64,000 bases of DNA from Carboxydothermus hydrogenoformans Z-2901 (GTDB lineage Bacteria > Bacillota > Z-2901 > Carboxydothermales > Carboxydothermaceae), in NCBI RefSeq assembly GCF_000012865.1, contig NC_007503.1, positions 1,178,001-1,242,000 of the forward strand, in the 5' to 3' direction. The position numbers and the translations under genes were made by a program. Shown in pieces: positions 1 to 8,590 of this stretch. Position 1 is the stretch's first letter. Each line of letters opens with the position of its first letter. Below the pieces are notes generated by a model, which saw only the letters and a list, made by a program, of their open reading frames with translations, did no database searches and had not been told where the DNA came from.

Positions 1-1
1 T

Positions 2-805
2 ATGATTGGCAGCCAAACTCATCTGGATTTCCTAGATTTTCTTAAAAATTTAACACCGGTTATTATAGTTATCCATATCGTAACCATGTTTCTTTTTTAC
101 TTGATTTATTATAAGGAATTTAAAGTACCTGGGGAATTAAAAAAGAAATTACTGGAATTAAATGAATTAGATGAAATTAAAGATTTTGCCCTTTTAAAGA
201 AAAGCCTTTTTGTCTTAGGCCTCGTCATTCTTGGCTTTATTTTGCACGGTGCACTTGGTTTAGAATCGGCCACCATCGCCTTATTTGGTGCAGCACTTTT
301 ATTAACCATCACCCGGGACGAGCCGGAGGAAGTGCTTTTAACCGTGGAATGGCCTTCCATCTTCTTTTTCCTCGGCTTGTTTATTGTGGTAGGAGGCCTT
401 GTGGAAACGGGAGTTATCGACCGGGTAGCCCGCTGGAGCCTGGAAGCCACCAAAGGTAATTTCACTTTAACTGGGATGTTAATTCTCTGGCTTTCGGCTA
501 TAACATCGGCATTTGTTGATAACATCCCCTTTGTGGCCACGATGATTCCGTTAATTCAGAAGATGGGTGCTTTAGCCGGCATGACACCACAGGCTTTAGA
601 GCCGCTGTGGTGGGCCTTATCTTTAGGGGCCTGCCTGGGCGGCAACGGTACGATAATCGGTGCTTCAGCTAACGTAATTGTGGCAGGGTTAGCTGAGAAA
701 AACGGCTATCCGATTTCGTTTATTAGCTTTATGAAATTAGCCTTTCCTTTAATGTTAGTTTCGGTAGTAATTTCCATGGTTTATCTTCTCCTGTTTTACT
801 TTTAA
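2..805 (+). CDS. NhaD/ArsB-family ion transporter, C-terminal part (cut by window edge)
   Basis: This is the C-terminal 267 residues of a polytopic membrane protein; the frame is open to the window edge, so the true start lies outside. It begins with MIGSQ, which resembles the segment after the PPN loop of the ArsB/NhaD/citrate-transporter (IT) superfamily. Hydrophobic segments follow at about residues 17-38, 66-100, 115-140, 155-172 and 245-266. The segment with SAFVDNIPFVATMIP near 165-185 and the GACLGGNGTIIGASANVI segment near 207-225 are the second conserved half-site of this family. It probably exchanges an ion across the cytoplasmic membrane. The substrate (Na+/H+, arsenite or a carboxylate) cannot be told from this part. 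The next gene follows after about 100 bp. Confidence 0.85.
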   Translation: MIGSQTHLDFLDFLKNLTPVIIVIHIVTMFLFYLIYYKEFKVPGELKKKLLELNELDEIKDFALLKKSLFVLGLVILGFILHGALGLESATIALFGAALLLTITRDEPEEVLLTVEWPSIFFFLGLFIVVGGLVETGVIDRVARWSLEATKGNFTLTGMLILWLSAITSAFVDNIPFVATMIPLIQKMGALAGMTPQALEPLWWALSLGACLGGNGTIIGASANVIVAGLAEKNGYPISFISFMKLAFPLMLVSVVISMVYLLLFYF

Positions 806-908
806 AGGAAAAACATATAAATTTTTCAATTGAAAAAATTAGCTTTGAACGCCTTATGAAAAAGGTTATTTGAGTAGGATTTTTATTAAATGGTTAAGGA
901 GGAAAATT

Positions 909-1697
909 ATGGATAAAGTAGATTTACAAACAGCGGCAGAAGCGCTCTGGAAAGCCTGTCAAGAAAGAAAAGCATTAGAACAGCCTTTAACGGAAATTTA
1001 TCCTGATATTACTATTGGTGATGCTTACCAGATTCAGTTAATTAATGTAGACAAGAAAAAAGCTCTGGGACGTAAAGTTGTTGGTAAAAAAATAGGTTTA
1101 ACCAGCCGGGCAATGCAGCAAATGTTAGGAGTTCATGAGCCGGATTACGGGCATGTAACTGATGACATGATTGGCGATGAAGAGGTTGCTATTTCTCGTT
1201 CCAAATTATTGCAACCCAAAATTGAAGCGGAAATTGCTTTTGTTTTAAAGGACAGGCTTGTAGGTCCTGGAGTTACTTTAACGAAAGTATTGCAAGCGAC
1301 AGCAGGAGTAATTCCAGTATTTGAAATAATTGATAGCCGGATTAAAGACTGGAAGATTAAGATTCAGGATACTATTGCCGATAATGCTTCCAGTGCGATG
1401 GTTGTTTTAGGAAGTAAATTAATACCGGTAGATCAGGTTAATCTTAAATATGTTGGGTTAGTATTAGAAAAAAATGGAGAGATTATTGATACCGCGGCCG
1501 GAGCTGCGGTTTTAGGGCACCCTGCATTAGCTGTTGCCTGGCTTGCCAATAAACTTTCCGAGTTTGGTATTGCCTTGGAACCGGGGGAGATTATTTTATC
1601 CGGTTCGCTGACTAAAGCGTATGAAGTTACCGGTAATGACCATTTTGTTGCCAATTTCGGGCCTCTTGGTTCGGTTAAAGTAAAATTTACTGATTAA
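909..1697 (+). CDS. 2-keto-4-pentenoate hydratase / fumarylacetoacetate hydrolase-family protein
   Basis: 262-residue soluble enzyme of the MhpD/HpaH type. These are divalent-metal enzymes that hydrate or decarboxylate 2-oxo-alkenoates in meta-cleavage and homoprotocatechuate pathways. The family pattern is visible: GKKIGLTSRAMQQMLGV near residue 55, a metal-binding EAEIAFVL segment near 105, and DNASSAMVVLG near 160. The ATG at 909 is chosen because AAGGAGG lies seven bases upstream; an in-frame start at 870 has no ribosome site. No other aromatic-ring-cleavage gene is in view, so the substrate is open. A sigma-54 promoter lies downstream of its stop, so it is probably not co-transcribed with the acyl-CoA dehydrogenase that follows. 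Confidence 0.85.
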   Translation: MDKVDLQTAAEALWKACQERKALEQPLTEIYPDITIGDAYQIQLINVDKKKALGRKVVGKKIGLTSRAMQQMLGVHEPDYGHVTDDMIGDEEVAISRSKLLQPKIEAEIAFVLKDRLVGPGVTLTKVLQATAGVIPVFEIIDSRIKDWKIKIQDTIADNASSAMVVLGSKLIPVDQVNLKYVGLVLEKNGEIIDTAAGAAVLGHPALAVAWLANKLSEFGIALEPGEIILSGSLTKAYEVTGNDHFVANFGPLGSVKVKFTD

Positions 1698-1735
1698 CGA
1701 TTAACACCCATAAGTAGAAGAAAATTTTAATAATT

Positions 1736-1751
1736 TGGCATGGAAATTGCT
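1736..1751 (+). promoter_or_regulatory. sigma-54 (-24/-12) promoter of the first acd-cat-etf cluster
   Basis: The sequence TGGCATGGAAATTGCT matches the sigma-54 consensus TGGCAyr-N4-TTGCW, with GG at 1737-1738 and GC at 1749-1750, exactly the required spacing. Transcription would begin near 1762, leaving a leader of about 210 nt before the acyl-CoA dehydrogenase. A matching element precedes the paralogous cluster at 31093. Confidence 0.8.
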
Positions 1752-1762
1752 TTGTATTATTG

Positions 1763-1793
1763 GCAAATAAATTATATTACACATTTATTTAGC
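1763..1793. repeat. Inverted repeat at the predicted transcription start (candidate operator)
   Basis: GCAAATAAAT (1763-1772) and ATTTATTTAGC (1783-1793) form a near-perfect inverted repeat around a 10-base spacer, directly downstream of the -12 element. Its core resembles the arms of the inverted repeat at 31012-31050 upstream of the second cluster. It may bind a regulator. AT-richness of the region means chance cannot be excluded. Confidence 0.35.
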
Positions 1794-1971
1794 ACAAAAA
1801 GTGAAAGTAACCACAAGAACATAACTTAAAAATGAATACACTTTAGGTATAAAAAGTTACAAAAAATTAAGGACACAGGTTTTCAATTATGCTTTCAGGA
1901 AAATTATGCATATATGAATAAAATTTTCTTTAGTTTTATCTATAAAAAAAATAAAAAAAGGAGGAGTTCAT

Positions 1972-3117
1972 ATGGATTTTAGGTTATCTGAAGAGCACGA
2001 ATTATTAAGGCAAACGGTAAGAGAGTTTGCTGAAAAAGAAGTTGCCCCATCTGCAGCCGCAAGAGACGAAGAGGAAAGATTTGACCGGGAAATCTTTAAG
2101 AAAATGGCCGAATTAGGGTTAACGGGCATTCCCTGGCCCGAAGAATATGGCGGGGCAGGAATGGATTATCTTGCCTATGTTATCGCTGTGGAAGAACTTT
2201 CCCGGGTTTGTGCTTCTACCGGTGTTACATTATCCGCTCACGTTTCGTTGGGAAGTTTCCCAATTTATAAATATGGGACGGAAGAACAAAAGCAAAAATA
2301 CCTAAAACCGCTGGCTTTGGGCGAAAAAATGGGTGCTTTCGGGTTGACCGAGCCTTCAGCGGGCACAGATGCCGGTTCATTAAAGACAACAGCGGTAAAA
2401 GATGGAGATTATTATGTATTAAACGGATCCAAAATTTTCATAACCAATGGGGGAGAAGCAGAAATATATGTAGTTTTTGCAACTGTTGATAAAAATAAAA
2501 GACACAAAGGAATTTCTGCTTTTATTGTCGAGAAGGGAACACCTGGGTTTAATTTTGGTAAAAAAGAGAAGAAAATGGGCATTCGTTCTTCCCCGACAGT
2601 TGAGTTAATTTTTGAAAATTGCCGGATTCCAAAGGAAAATTTACTTGGTGAAGAAGGTCAGGGATTTAAAATTGCTTTATCTACCTTAGATGGCGGACGC
2701 ATTGGTATTGCTGCTCAGGCGGTAGGTATAGCCCAAGGAGCTTACGAAGCTGCAGTGAAATATGCCAAGGAAAGAACCCAGTTTGGCAAACCCATAGCTG
2801 AATTTCAAGGAGTAAGTTTTGTTTTAGCGGATATGGCGACTAAAATCCAGGCGGCAAGGTTGCTGGTTTATCATGCTGCCTGGCTTGAATCAAACAATCT
2901 GCCCTATGGCAAAGCTGCATCAATGGCTAAACTTTTTGCTGCAGAAACGGCTATGGAAGTTACCACGAAGGCGGTTCAAATTTTTGGAGGCTATGGCTAT
3001 ACCCGTGAATATCCGGTAGAACGGATGATGAGAGATGCTAAAATCACCGAAATTTATGAAGGTACCAGTGAAGTGCAAAGAATGGTGATTTCATCGTATA
3101 TCCTCAAGGAATTTTAG
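1972..3117 (+). CDS. acyl-CoA dehydrogenase (butyryl-CoA dehydrogenase type), copy 1
   Basis: 381 residues, the usual length for short-chain acyl-CoA dehydrogenases. These FAD enzymes introduce a 2,3 double bond in an acyl-CoA and pass electrons to ETF. N-terminal helical domain (about 1-115), central beta domain with [13 protein letters not shown] near 127 and the FITNGG segment near 158, and C-terminal helical domain with [16 protein letters not shown] near 265. The catalytic base is probably the glutamate in [12 protein letters not shown] near 361. GGAGG lies six bases before the ATG. It heads an acd-cat-etfB-etfA cluster behind a sigma-54 promoter. The paralogue at 31161 is about 95% identical by eye. 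Chain-length preference is not evident. Confidence 0.95.
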   Translation: MDFRLSEEHELLRQTVREFAEKEVAPSAAARDEEERFDREIFKKMAELGLTGIPWPEEYGGAGMDYLAYVIAVEELSRVCASTGVTLSAHVSLGSFPIYKYGTEEQKQKYLKPLALGEKMGAFGLTEPSAGTDAGSLKTTAVKDGDYYVLNGSKIFITNGGEAEIYVVFATVDKNKRHKGISAFIVEKGTPGFNFGKKEKKMGIRSSPTVELIFENCRIPKENLLGEEGQGFKIALSTLDGGRIGIAAQAVGIAQGAYEAAVKYAKERTQFGKPIAEFQGVSFVLADMATKIQAARLLVYHAAWLESNNLPYGKAASMAKLFAAETAMEVTTKAVQIFGGYGYTREYPVERMMRDAKITEIYEGTSEVQRMVISSYILKEF

Positions 3118-3137
3118 TGCTTTAAAGGGTGAGGTAA

Positions 3138-4442
3138 ATGTTATTAAACTATCATGCCGAATATAGAAAAAAATTAACAACTGTTGAGCAAGCACTGGAA
3201 GTAATTACGAATAATTGTAATGTATTTGTATCCCTTGGTGCAGCAGAACCATTAATGCTCTTGGACGGTTTGGGAAAAAGAGTTTTAGAGCAAGATTTAA
3301 GAGGTATTAAAGTCTTTCAACTCCTTCCAGTACAAGATTCTTTGTACTTAAAACCAGAGTTAAGTGAGCGCATAATGCATATATCGATGTTTGCCGGAAG
3401 GCCGGTGCGCGAATTAATAAATCAGGGTTTTGCTGAGATGATTCCTTGTCATTTCCACGATGTTCCCCAAATTATTCAGGATTATTTAGATGTCGATGTT
3501 TTTATGACAACGGTTTCGCCCATGGATGAACATGGCTTTTTTAGCCTGGGAACATCGGTGGATTATTCGCTTGCAGCCTTAAAGAAGGCCAAAAAGGTAA
3601 TATTAGAAATTAACCCCAATATGCCAAGAACCTTTGGCCAGGGAATTGTTCATATATCGGAGGTAGATTTTTTGATTGAAAGTGAAAGGCCGCTGCCTGA
3701 GCTTTTTCCAGAAGAACTAAAAGCCGAAGACTTACGCATTGGTGAATATATTGCTGAATTGGTCGAGAATGAGTCAACGTTACAATTGGGAATTGGAGGA
3801 ATACCTAACGCTGTAGCTAAATTTTTAAAGGAAAAGAAAAACTTAGGAATCCATACCGAAATGATTACCGATAGTATGGTGGATTTAGTAGAAGCTGGAG
3901 TAATTACCGGCAGCGCGAAATCCTTGCATCCTTATAAAATTGTTGGTACATTTGCCTTAGGCACGAAAAAACTTTATAGCTTTTTGAATAACAATCCAAT
4001 GGTTGAAATGCATCCAGTTTCTTATACCAACAATCCGTGTGTAATAGCTCAGAATAAAAAGATGATTTCCATCAATACCACTTTGGAAATCGATTTATGG
4101 GGGCAATGTGCATCCGAAAGTATTGGTACAAAAATTTACAGCGGTACTGGTGGACAAGCCGATTTTGCCCAGGGTGTTTTACATTCCCCGGGCGGTAAAG
4201 GGATAATTGCTTTATACTCTACGGCAAAAAATGGACAGATTTCAAAAATTGTTCCAACATTAAAACCTGGGGCAATTGTAACAACTTCTAAAAATGATGT
4301 TGATTACATTGTTACCGAATACGGTGTAGCTAAACTTCGAGGAAAAACTTATCGGGAAAGAGCAAAAGCTTTAATAAATATTGCCCACCCTGATTTTAGA
4401 GATGAGTTAAAGTTTCAAGCCAAAAAGTTAAATATTTTATAA
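3138..4442 (+). CDS. acetyl-CoA hydrolase/transferase-family CoA-transferase (butyrate or 4-hydroxybutyrate type), copy 1
   Basis: 434 residues, typical of family I CoA-transferases related to 4-hydroxybutyrate or butyryl-CoA:acetate CoA-transferase, which swap CoA between carboxylic acids. Visible features are MTTVSPMDEHGFFSLG near 123, QLGIGGIPNAVAKFL near 216 and GIHTEM near 237. The glutamate at about 241 sits where the catalytic glutamate of 4-hydroxybutyrate CoA-transferase is expected. SESIGTKIYSGTGGQADF follows near 335. It lies 20 bp after the dehydrogenase and 21 bp before etfB. Its job here is probably to load or unload the acyl-CoA used by the dehydrogenase. A diverged paralogue is at 32352. 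Confidence 0.9.
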   Translation: MLLNYHAEYRKKLTTVEQALEVITNNCNVFVSLGAAEPLMLLDGLGKRVLEQDLRGIKVFQLLPVQDSLYLKPELSERIMHISMFAGRPVRELINQGFAEMIPCHFHDVPQIIQDYLDVDVFMTTVSPMDEHGFFSLGTSVDYSLAALKKAKKVILEINPNMPRTFGQGIVHISEVDFLIESERPLPELFPEELKAEDLRIGEYIAELVENESTLQLGIGGIPNAVAKFLKEKKNLGIHTEMITDSMVDLVEAGVITGSAKSLHPYKIVGTFALGTKKLYSFLNNNPMVEMHPVSYTNNPCVIAQNKKMISINTTLEIDLWGQCASESIGTKIYSGTGGQADFAQGVLHSPGGKGIIALYSTAKNGQISKIVPTLKPGAIVTTSKNDVDYIVTEYGVAKLRGKTYRERAKALINIAHPDFRDELKFQAKKLNIL

Positions 4443-4463
4443 AAACATGAGGAGGGAGATTAG

Positions 4464-5225
4464 GTGAAACTGGTAGTCCTTTTAAAGCAAACCTTTGACA
4501 CCGAAGCCAAGATAGTATTAAAGGACGGGAAAATTGACGACAGCGGGGTAACCTTAATCATTAACCCCTACGACGAATTTGCGGTAGAAGAAGCACTAAG
4601 GATCAAGGAAAAACTTGGGCAGGGGGAGGTAGTGGTAGTATCGGCGGGGAGTGATAGGGCTCAGGAAGCATTACGGCAGGCCTTAGCCATGGGAGCCGAC
4701 CGGGCGGTACTGGTCAAAACCGACGGCCTGCAGTTAGATGAAATGGTGGTAGCCGAAGTACTGGCGAAAGTGCTGCAGCAAATGGAATACGACCTTATTT
4801 TAGCCGGCTGGCGGGCCATTGACGACAGTTCCGCCCAGGTAGGGGTACGGGTAGCCGAGATTTTAGGCTTACCCCAAATTAACCTTGTCACCAAATTAGA
4901 AGTAGGGGAAGGCAAGATTACCGGCCACCGGGAAATCGAAGGTGGTACCGAAGTGGTAGAAGTGCCTCTACCGGCCCTTGTTACCGCCCAGCGGGGGTTA
5001 AATGAGCCGCGGTATCCTTCCATGAAAGGCATCATGCAGGCCAAGAAAAAAGAGTTAAAGGTCATAAACGCCGCAGACCTGGGGGTAAATGCCACGCCCA
5101 AGGTAGAGATAAAAGAAATCTTTCTTCCCAAAGGCAAGCAGGCGGGGAAAATCTTCACCGATGAGCCGGCGGTAGCGGTAGCCAAGTTAGTCAAAGCCTT
5201 ACGGGAAGAAGCCAAGGTAATATAG
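4464..5225 (+). CDS. etfB: electron transfer flavoprotein beta subunit, copy 1
   Basis: 253 residues, usual for EtfB. It forms a heterodimer with EtfA and carries electrons from acyl-CoA dehydrogenase. Family features are VVLLKQTFDTEAKI at the start, NPYDEFAVEEALRIKE near 34, a nucleotide-binding segment ALAMGADRAVLV near 73, and the recognition-loop region LPALVTAQRGLNEPRYPS near 168. The start is GTG after GGAGGG; the copy at 33680 begins with ATG. The encoded protein is identical to that second copy. From codon 4 onward the DNA is also identical, although the genes in front of both copies have diverged. GC content is visibly higher than in neighbouring genes. Confidence 0.97.
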   Translation: MKLVVLLKQTFDTEAKIVLKDGKIDDSGVTLIINPYDEFAVEEALRIKEKLGQGEVVVVSAGSDRAQEALRQALAMGADRAVLVKTDGLQLDEMVVAEVLAKVLQQMEYDLILAGWRAIDDSSAQVGVRVAEILGLPQINLVTKLEVGEGKITGHREIEGGTEVVEVPLPALVTAQRGLNEPRYPSMKGIMQAKKKELKVINAADLGVNATPKVEIKEIFLPKGKQAGKIFTDEPAVAVAKLVKALREEAKVI

Positions 5226-6194
5226 GGGGTGGAGCTAATGGGTAAAGTATGGGTAGTAGCAGAGCAAAGGGAAGGTAAGTTAAAGAAAGTAACCTTTGAG
5301 ATGGTAACTTTGGCCCGGCAAATAGGGGGAGAGGTTGAAGGGGTAGTAATCGGAAAAGACGTAAAAGGCCTGGCTTCTGAACTTGGGGAATACGGAGTAG
5401 GGAAAGTATATGTAGCCGACCATCCGGATTTAGAGCAGTACACCACCGCCAAATACACCCGGGTACTGGCGGAATTAATCAATAAAGAAAAGCCGGAAGT
5501 AGTGTTAATTGCCAACTCCGCCCAGGGGCGGGACTTTGCACCGCGGACAGCCCAGCGGGTAGGAGCGGGGCAGATAAGCGACATCACCGGTTACGAAGAA
5601 GGAGTCTTTGTACGACCCATTTACGCCGGGAAAGCTTATACCAAAGTGGGGGCCACCAGCCATCCGTTAATAGTAACGGTACGGCCCAACGTATTTCCGG
5701 CAGCGGAAAAGACAGGCGGGCAAGCAGCAATTGAAGAAGTGGCGGTCAGCTTTATGCCGGAAGATTTAAAAGCCATAGTAAAGGAAGTAGTCAAGCAGGT
5801 ATCGGGACGTCCCGAATTAACCGAAGCGGATATCATAGTATCGGGCGGTCGGGGGATGAAAGGACCGGAGAACTTCAAGCTGTTGGAAGATTTGGCGGAC
5901 GTTTTAGGGGCAGCGGTAGGGGCTTCCCGGGCAGCGGTAGATGCCGGCTGGCGGGAGCACCGGTACCAGGTAGGCCAGACCGGTAAGACCGTATCCCCCA
6001 GTTTGTATATTGCCGTAGGTATTTCCGGAGCAATTCAGCACTTAGCCGGGATGGGCAGCTCCAAGGTAATAGTAGCCATTAACAAAGACCCGGAAGCTAA
6101 CATCTTTAAAGTTGCCGATTACGGCATAGTTGGCGATTTGTTTGAAATAGTTCCGCTTTTAACCGAAGAGTTTAAAAAGCTTTTAAAATCGTAA
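4473..6194 (+). repeat. Near-identical etfBA repeat, copy 1 (partner 33689-35410)
   Basis: About 1.72 kb repeated in direct orientation 29,216 bases downstream. By eye I find no mismatch over the first 1,049 bases (4473-5521), then about 17 substitutions in the last 670. Identity begins nine bases into etfB and stops at the etfA stop codon; flanking DNA does not match. Such a block can recombine or mis-assemble. Confidence 0.93.
5238..6194 (+). CDS. etfA: electron transfer flavoprotein alpha subunit, copy 1
   Basis: 318 residues. The N-terminal domain carries LANSAQGRDFAPR-type sequence near 95. The C-terminal FAD domain has GGRGMKGPENFKLLEDLA near 205, AVGASRAAVDAGW near 227, QVGQTGKTVSPSLYIAVG near 246 and INKDPEANIFKVADYG near 285. 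ATG 5238 is preferred because GGTGGAG sits five bases upstream; a GTG at 5229 is in frame. It follows etfB by 12 bases and works with it as the ETF dimer. It differs from the copy at 34454 by two residues (I/V and P/S). The following gene encodes a plausible membrane electron acceptor for this ETF. Confidence 0.96.
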   Translation: MGKVWVVAEQREGKLKKVTFEMVTLARQIGGEVEGVVIGKDVKGLASELGEYGVGKVYVADHPDLEQYTTAKYTRVLAELINKEKPEVVLIANSAQGRDFAPRTAQRVGAGQISDITGYEEGVFVRPIYAGKAYTKVGATSHPLIVTVRPNVFPAAEKTGGQAAIEEVAVSFMPEDLKAIVKEVVKQVSGRPELTEADIIVSGGRGMKGPENFKLLEDLADVLGAAVGASRAAVDAGWREHRYQVGQTGKTVSPSLYIAVGISGAIQHLAGMGSSKVIVAINKDPEANIFKVADYGIVGDLFEIVPLLTEEFKKLLKS

Positions 6195-6217
6195 AGGAAG
6201 GCATTTTTGCCTTCCTT
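6194..6217 (+). terminator. Perfect 10-bp hairpin between etfA and the HdrD-like gene
   Basis: AAGGAAGGCA (6194-6203) pairs with TGCCTTCCTT (6208-6217) around a TTTT loop, overlapping the etfA stop codon. The tail CTCTAATAAATTTT is a poor U-tract. It may be a partial terminator or an RNA-stabilising element setting ETF above the next gene. Confidence 0.5.
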
Positions 6218-6269
6218 CTCTAATAAATTTTGTTTAGAAAAAATTGCAAACAAAAGGGGAGGGATTAGG

Positions 6270-8318
6270 GTGAATGGAATTCCCCAGCGGGAACTTTACT
6301 GGAATATAAACCACACAGCCAAGTTTTTAATGTACCCGTTGTTTTTAATCGCCCTGGCAATTTTCGCCTATGGGATGTACCAGCGGTATCAATACTGGAA
6401 AATAGGGCAAAAAGCCAGTGTTAAGTGGGATTTCGGAAGATTCTTAAAAGAAACGTTTTTCCAAAGAAGAATCTTAAACGAACTGTATCCCGGCTTAATG
6501 CATTTTGGTATCTTCTGGGGTTTTACTGTCTTGTTTTTAACCACTTTAATAGTGGCAATTCAGGCAGACTTCGGGATTAAAGTATTTACCGGCAACGTTT
6601 ATTTACTTTTTAGCTTTTTAGCCGATGTAGGTGGGGTTGCAGCAATCATTGGTATTTTAATGGCTATTATTTGCCGCTATATTATAAAGCCAGATCGTCT
6701 CGATAACAAGCCTGATGATTTAATTTCATTGCTTTTAATTTTAACAATTTTGGTTACCGGTTATATCGTCGAAGGAATCCGCATGGCAGTGGCCGGGGAT
6801 AACTGGGCGGCCTATTCGCCTTTTGGCAATTTAGTGGCCCAGCTATTTGCCGGAGCCGATGAAGGAATCCTCAGGCTGTGGCATGTTATTCTCTGGTGGG
6901 GGCATATGCTTTTAGCCTTTGGCTTTATTGCTTATATTCCGTATTCCAAATTAATTCACCTCTTCACTGCTCCCATCAACCAGGCTTTGGCGGATCCCCA
7001 GAGTGCCAAGACCTTCCCCTTAATTGATTTGGAAGCTGAAGATGCAGAATCCTTTGGGGTATCGACGGTTGAAGAGTTTACCCAGAAACAGCTTTTAGAT
7101 TTGGATAGCTGTACCCGCTGCGGACGGTGTCAGGATAACTGCCCCGCTTATCTTACGAAAAAGCCGTTATCGCCCAAGAAAATGACCCAGGACCTGAAAG
7201 AGGCTCTAAACGAAAGAGCACCGGTGATAATTGCCAGAGCCAAAGCCGAACTGGTCAAAAAAGGATTGGGGGAAGAAGCGGCAACCAGTGAAGTGGAAGG
7301 TGCGGTTACAAGGGCATTAATCGGGGAGGTAATTGAAGAAGATACGATTTGGTCGTGTACTACCTGCCGGGCATGTCAGGAAGTCTGTCCGGTATACGTA
7401 GAGCACATTCCGAAAACAATAGAGTTAAGAAGAAATTTAGTCCTAATGGAAAGCTCCTTTCCGCAGGAAGTACAGCTTACTTTTAGGAATATGGAAAATA
7501 ACGGTAACCCCTGGGGTGTGGGCTGGGCCAGTAGAGCGGACTGGGCGGAAGGTTTGGATGTGCCAATCCTGGGAGAGATGGAAAACCCCGAAGAAATAGA
7601 ATATCTCTACTGGGTTGGCTGTGCCGGTTCCTTTGATGAAAGAAACAAAAAAGTCTCTCGGGCCTTAGTTAAAATCCTTAAAGCAGCAGGGATTAAGTTT
7701 GCCATTTTAGGTACCGAAGAAAAATGCTGTGGCGACTCTGCCCGGAGAATTGGTAATGAATATTTATACCAGATGCTTGCCCAGGAAAATATTGAAACCA
7801 TGAATAATTATAAAGTTAAGAAAATTATTACCGCCTGTCCACACTGCTATAATACTTTGAAAAATGATTACCCGCAGTTTGGCGGTAATTACGAGGTGAT
7901 CCACCACAGCGAGCTAATTGCCAAGCTTCTTTCAGAAAATAAGATAAAGTTAAACAGCACCGATAACCGTCGCTTTACCTATCACGATTCCTGTTACCTG
8001 GGACGGTATAACCGGGTATTTAATGAGCCAAGGGAAGTATTAAAGAAGGTAGGAGTAAAATTAACCGAAATGAGCAGGAACAGAGAAACCAGTTTTTGCT
8101 GCGGCGCTGGTGGTGGACGGATGTGGATGGAAGAAACTTTAGGGGAACGGATTAACGTTGAGCGTACGCGGCAAGCTTTAGCTACCAACCCGGAGGGAAT
8201 TGCGGTAAACTGCCCGTACTGCCTTACCATGCTTGAAGATGGAATAAAGGCATTTGATAAGACCGAGGAAGTTAAAGTTTACGATATTGCAGAGTTAGTG
8301 GCTGAGAAGCTTAATTAA
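6270..8318 (+). CDS. HdrD-like membrane iron-sulfur oxidoreductase (probable ETF:quinone oxidoreductase)
   Basis: 682 residues fusing a NarI-like membrane cytochrome b domain (about residues 15-240, five or six membrane helices with histidines) to a cytoplasmic heterodisulfide-reductase-D-like part. Two [4Fe-4S] motifs are clear: CTRCGRCQDNCP near 285 and CTTCRACQEVCP near 365. They are followed by two CCG-type domains with CCGDSARR near 470 and CCGAGGGRMWMEE near 590. Proteins of this architecture encoded beside etfBA are proposed to move electrons between ETF and menaquinone. The start is GTG 6270 with GGGGAGGG upstream; an in-frame TTG at 6207 lies inside the preceding hairpin. Only the first acd cluster has this partner. 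Confidence 0.9.
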   Translation: MNGIPQRELYWNINHTAKFLMYPLFLIALAIFAYGMYQRYQYWKIGQKASVKWDFGRFLKETFFQRRILNELYPGLMHFGIFWGFTVLFLTTLIVAIQADFGIKVFTGNVYLLFSFLADVGGVAAIIGILMAIICRYIIKPDRLDNKPDDLISLLLILTILVTGYIVEGIRMAVAGDNWAAYSPFGNLVAQLFAGADEGILRLWHVILWWGHMLLAFGFIAYIPYSKLIHLFTAPINQALADPQSAKTFPLIDLEAEDAESFGVSTVEEFTQKQLLDLDSCTRCGRCQDNCPAYLTKKPLSPKKMTQDLKEALNERAPVIIARAKAELVKKGLGEEAATSEVEGAVTRALIGEVIEEDTIWSCTTCRACQEVCPVYVEHIPKTIELRRNLVLMESSFPQEVQLTFRNMENNGNPWGVGWASRADWAEGLDVPILGEMENPEEIEYLYWVGCAGSFDERNKKVSRALVKILKAAGIKFAILGTEEKCCGDSARRIGNEYLYQMLAQENIETMNNYKVKKIITACPHCYNTLKNDYPQFGGNYEVIHHSELIAKLLSENKIKLNSTDNRRFTYHDSCYLGRYNRVFNEPREVLKKVGVKLTEMSRNRETSFCCGAGGGRMWMEETLGERINVERTRQALATNPEGIAVNCPYCLTMLEDGIKAFDKTEEVKVYDIAELVAEKLN

Positions 8319-8388
8319 TTTTTATATTCGAATTAAAATTATGCCGTTTTGCATAAATAATTAAATTTTATAATCCACCAATACTTTG

Positions 8389-8434
8389 GGTCTGTTCCGC
8401 TGAAATACCATAAGCGGGATTTCAGACCTTTTTT
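8389..8434 (+). terminator. Rho-independent terminator after the HdrD-like gene
   Basis: GGTCTGTTCCGCT pairs with AGCGGGA-TT-CAGACC across an 11-base loop and is followed by TTTTTT. It closes the first acd-etf operon. Confidence 0.85.
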
Positions 8435-8463
8435 AATGTATTTTTTTAATAACAAATAAATGC

Positions 8464-8479
8464 TGGTATAAAAATTGCT
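8464..8479 (+). promoter_or_regulatory. sigma-54 promoter of the creatinase-fold gene
   Basis: TGGTATAAAAATTGCT has GG at 8465-8466 and GC at 8477-8478 with exact -24/-12 spacing. TGGTA departs from TGGCA by one base that is tolerated at natural promoters. It lies about 110 bp before the ATG at 8591. Confidence 0.65.
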
Positions 8480-8590
8480 TGTACATTCCTCGTAAAACAA
8501 GAGAATTTTATCTTAAAATATTCTAAACTCTACTTATAATGGGAAATTAACTTCTATAGAATAAAAAATTTTAATAGGGAAGTGATTTAT

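Noticed and set aside
1751-1971. Riboswitch or structured leader before the first acd gene
   Set aside because: The 210-nt leader is AT-rich with no recognisable conserved fold, stem set or terminator.
4661-5587. 308-codon open frame on the minus strand across etfB/etfA, repeated at 33877-34731
   Set aside because: It is antisense to two certain genes and exists because of their GC-rich third positions; no ribosome site or family resemblance.
6207-6269. TTG start adding 21 residues to the HdrD-like protein
   Set aside because: The TTG lies in a hairpin and lacks a ribosome site; GTG 6270 follows GGGGAGGG.
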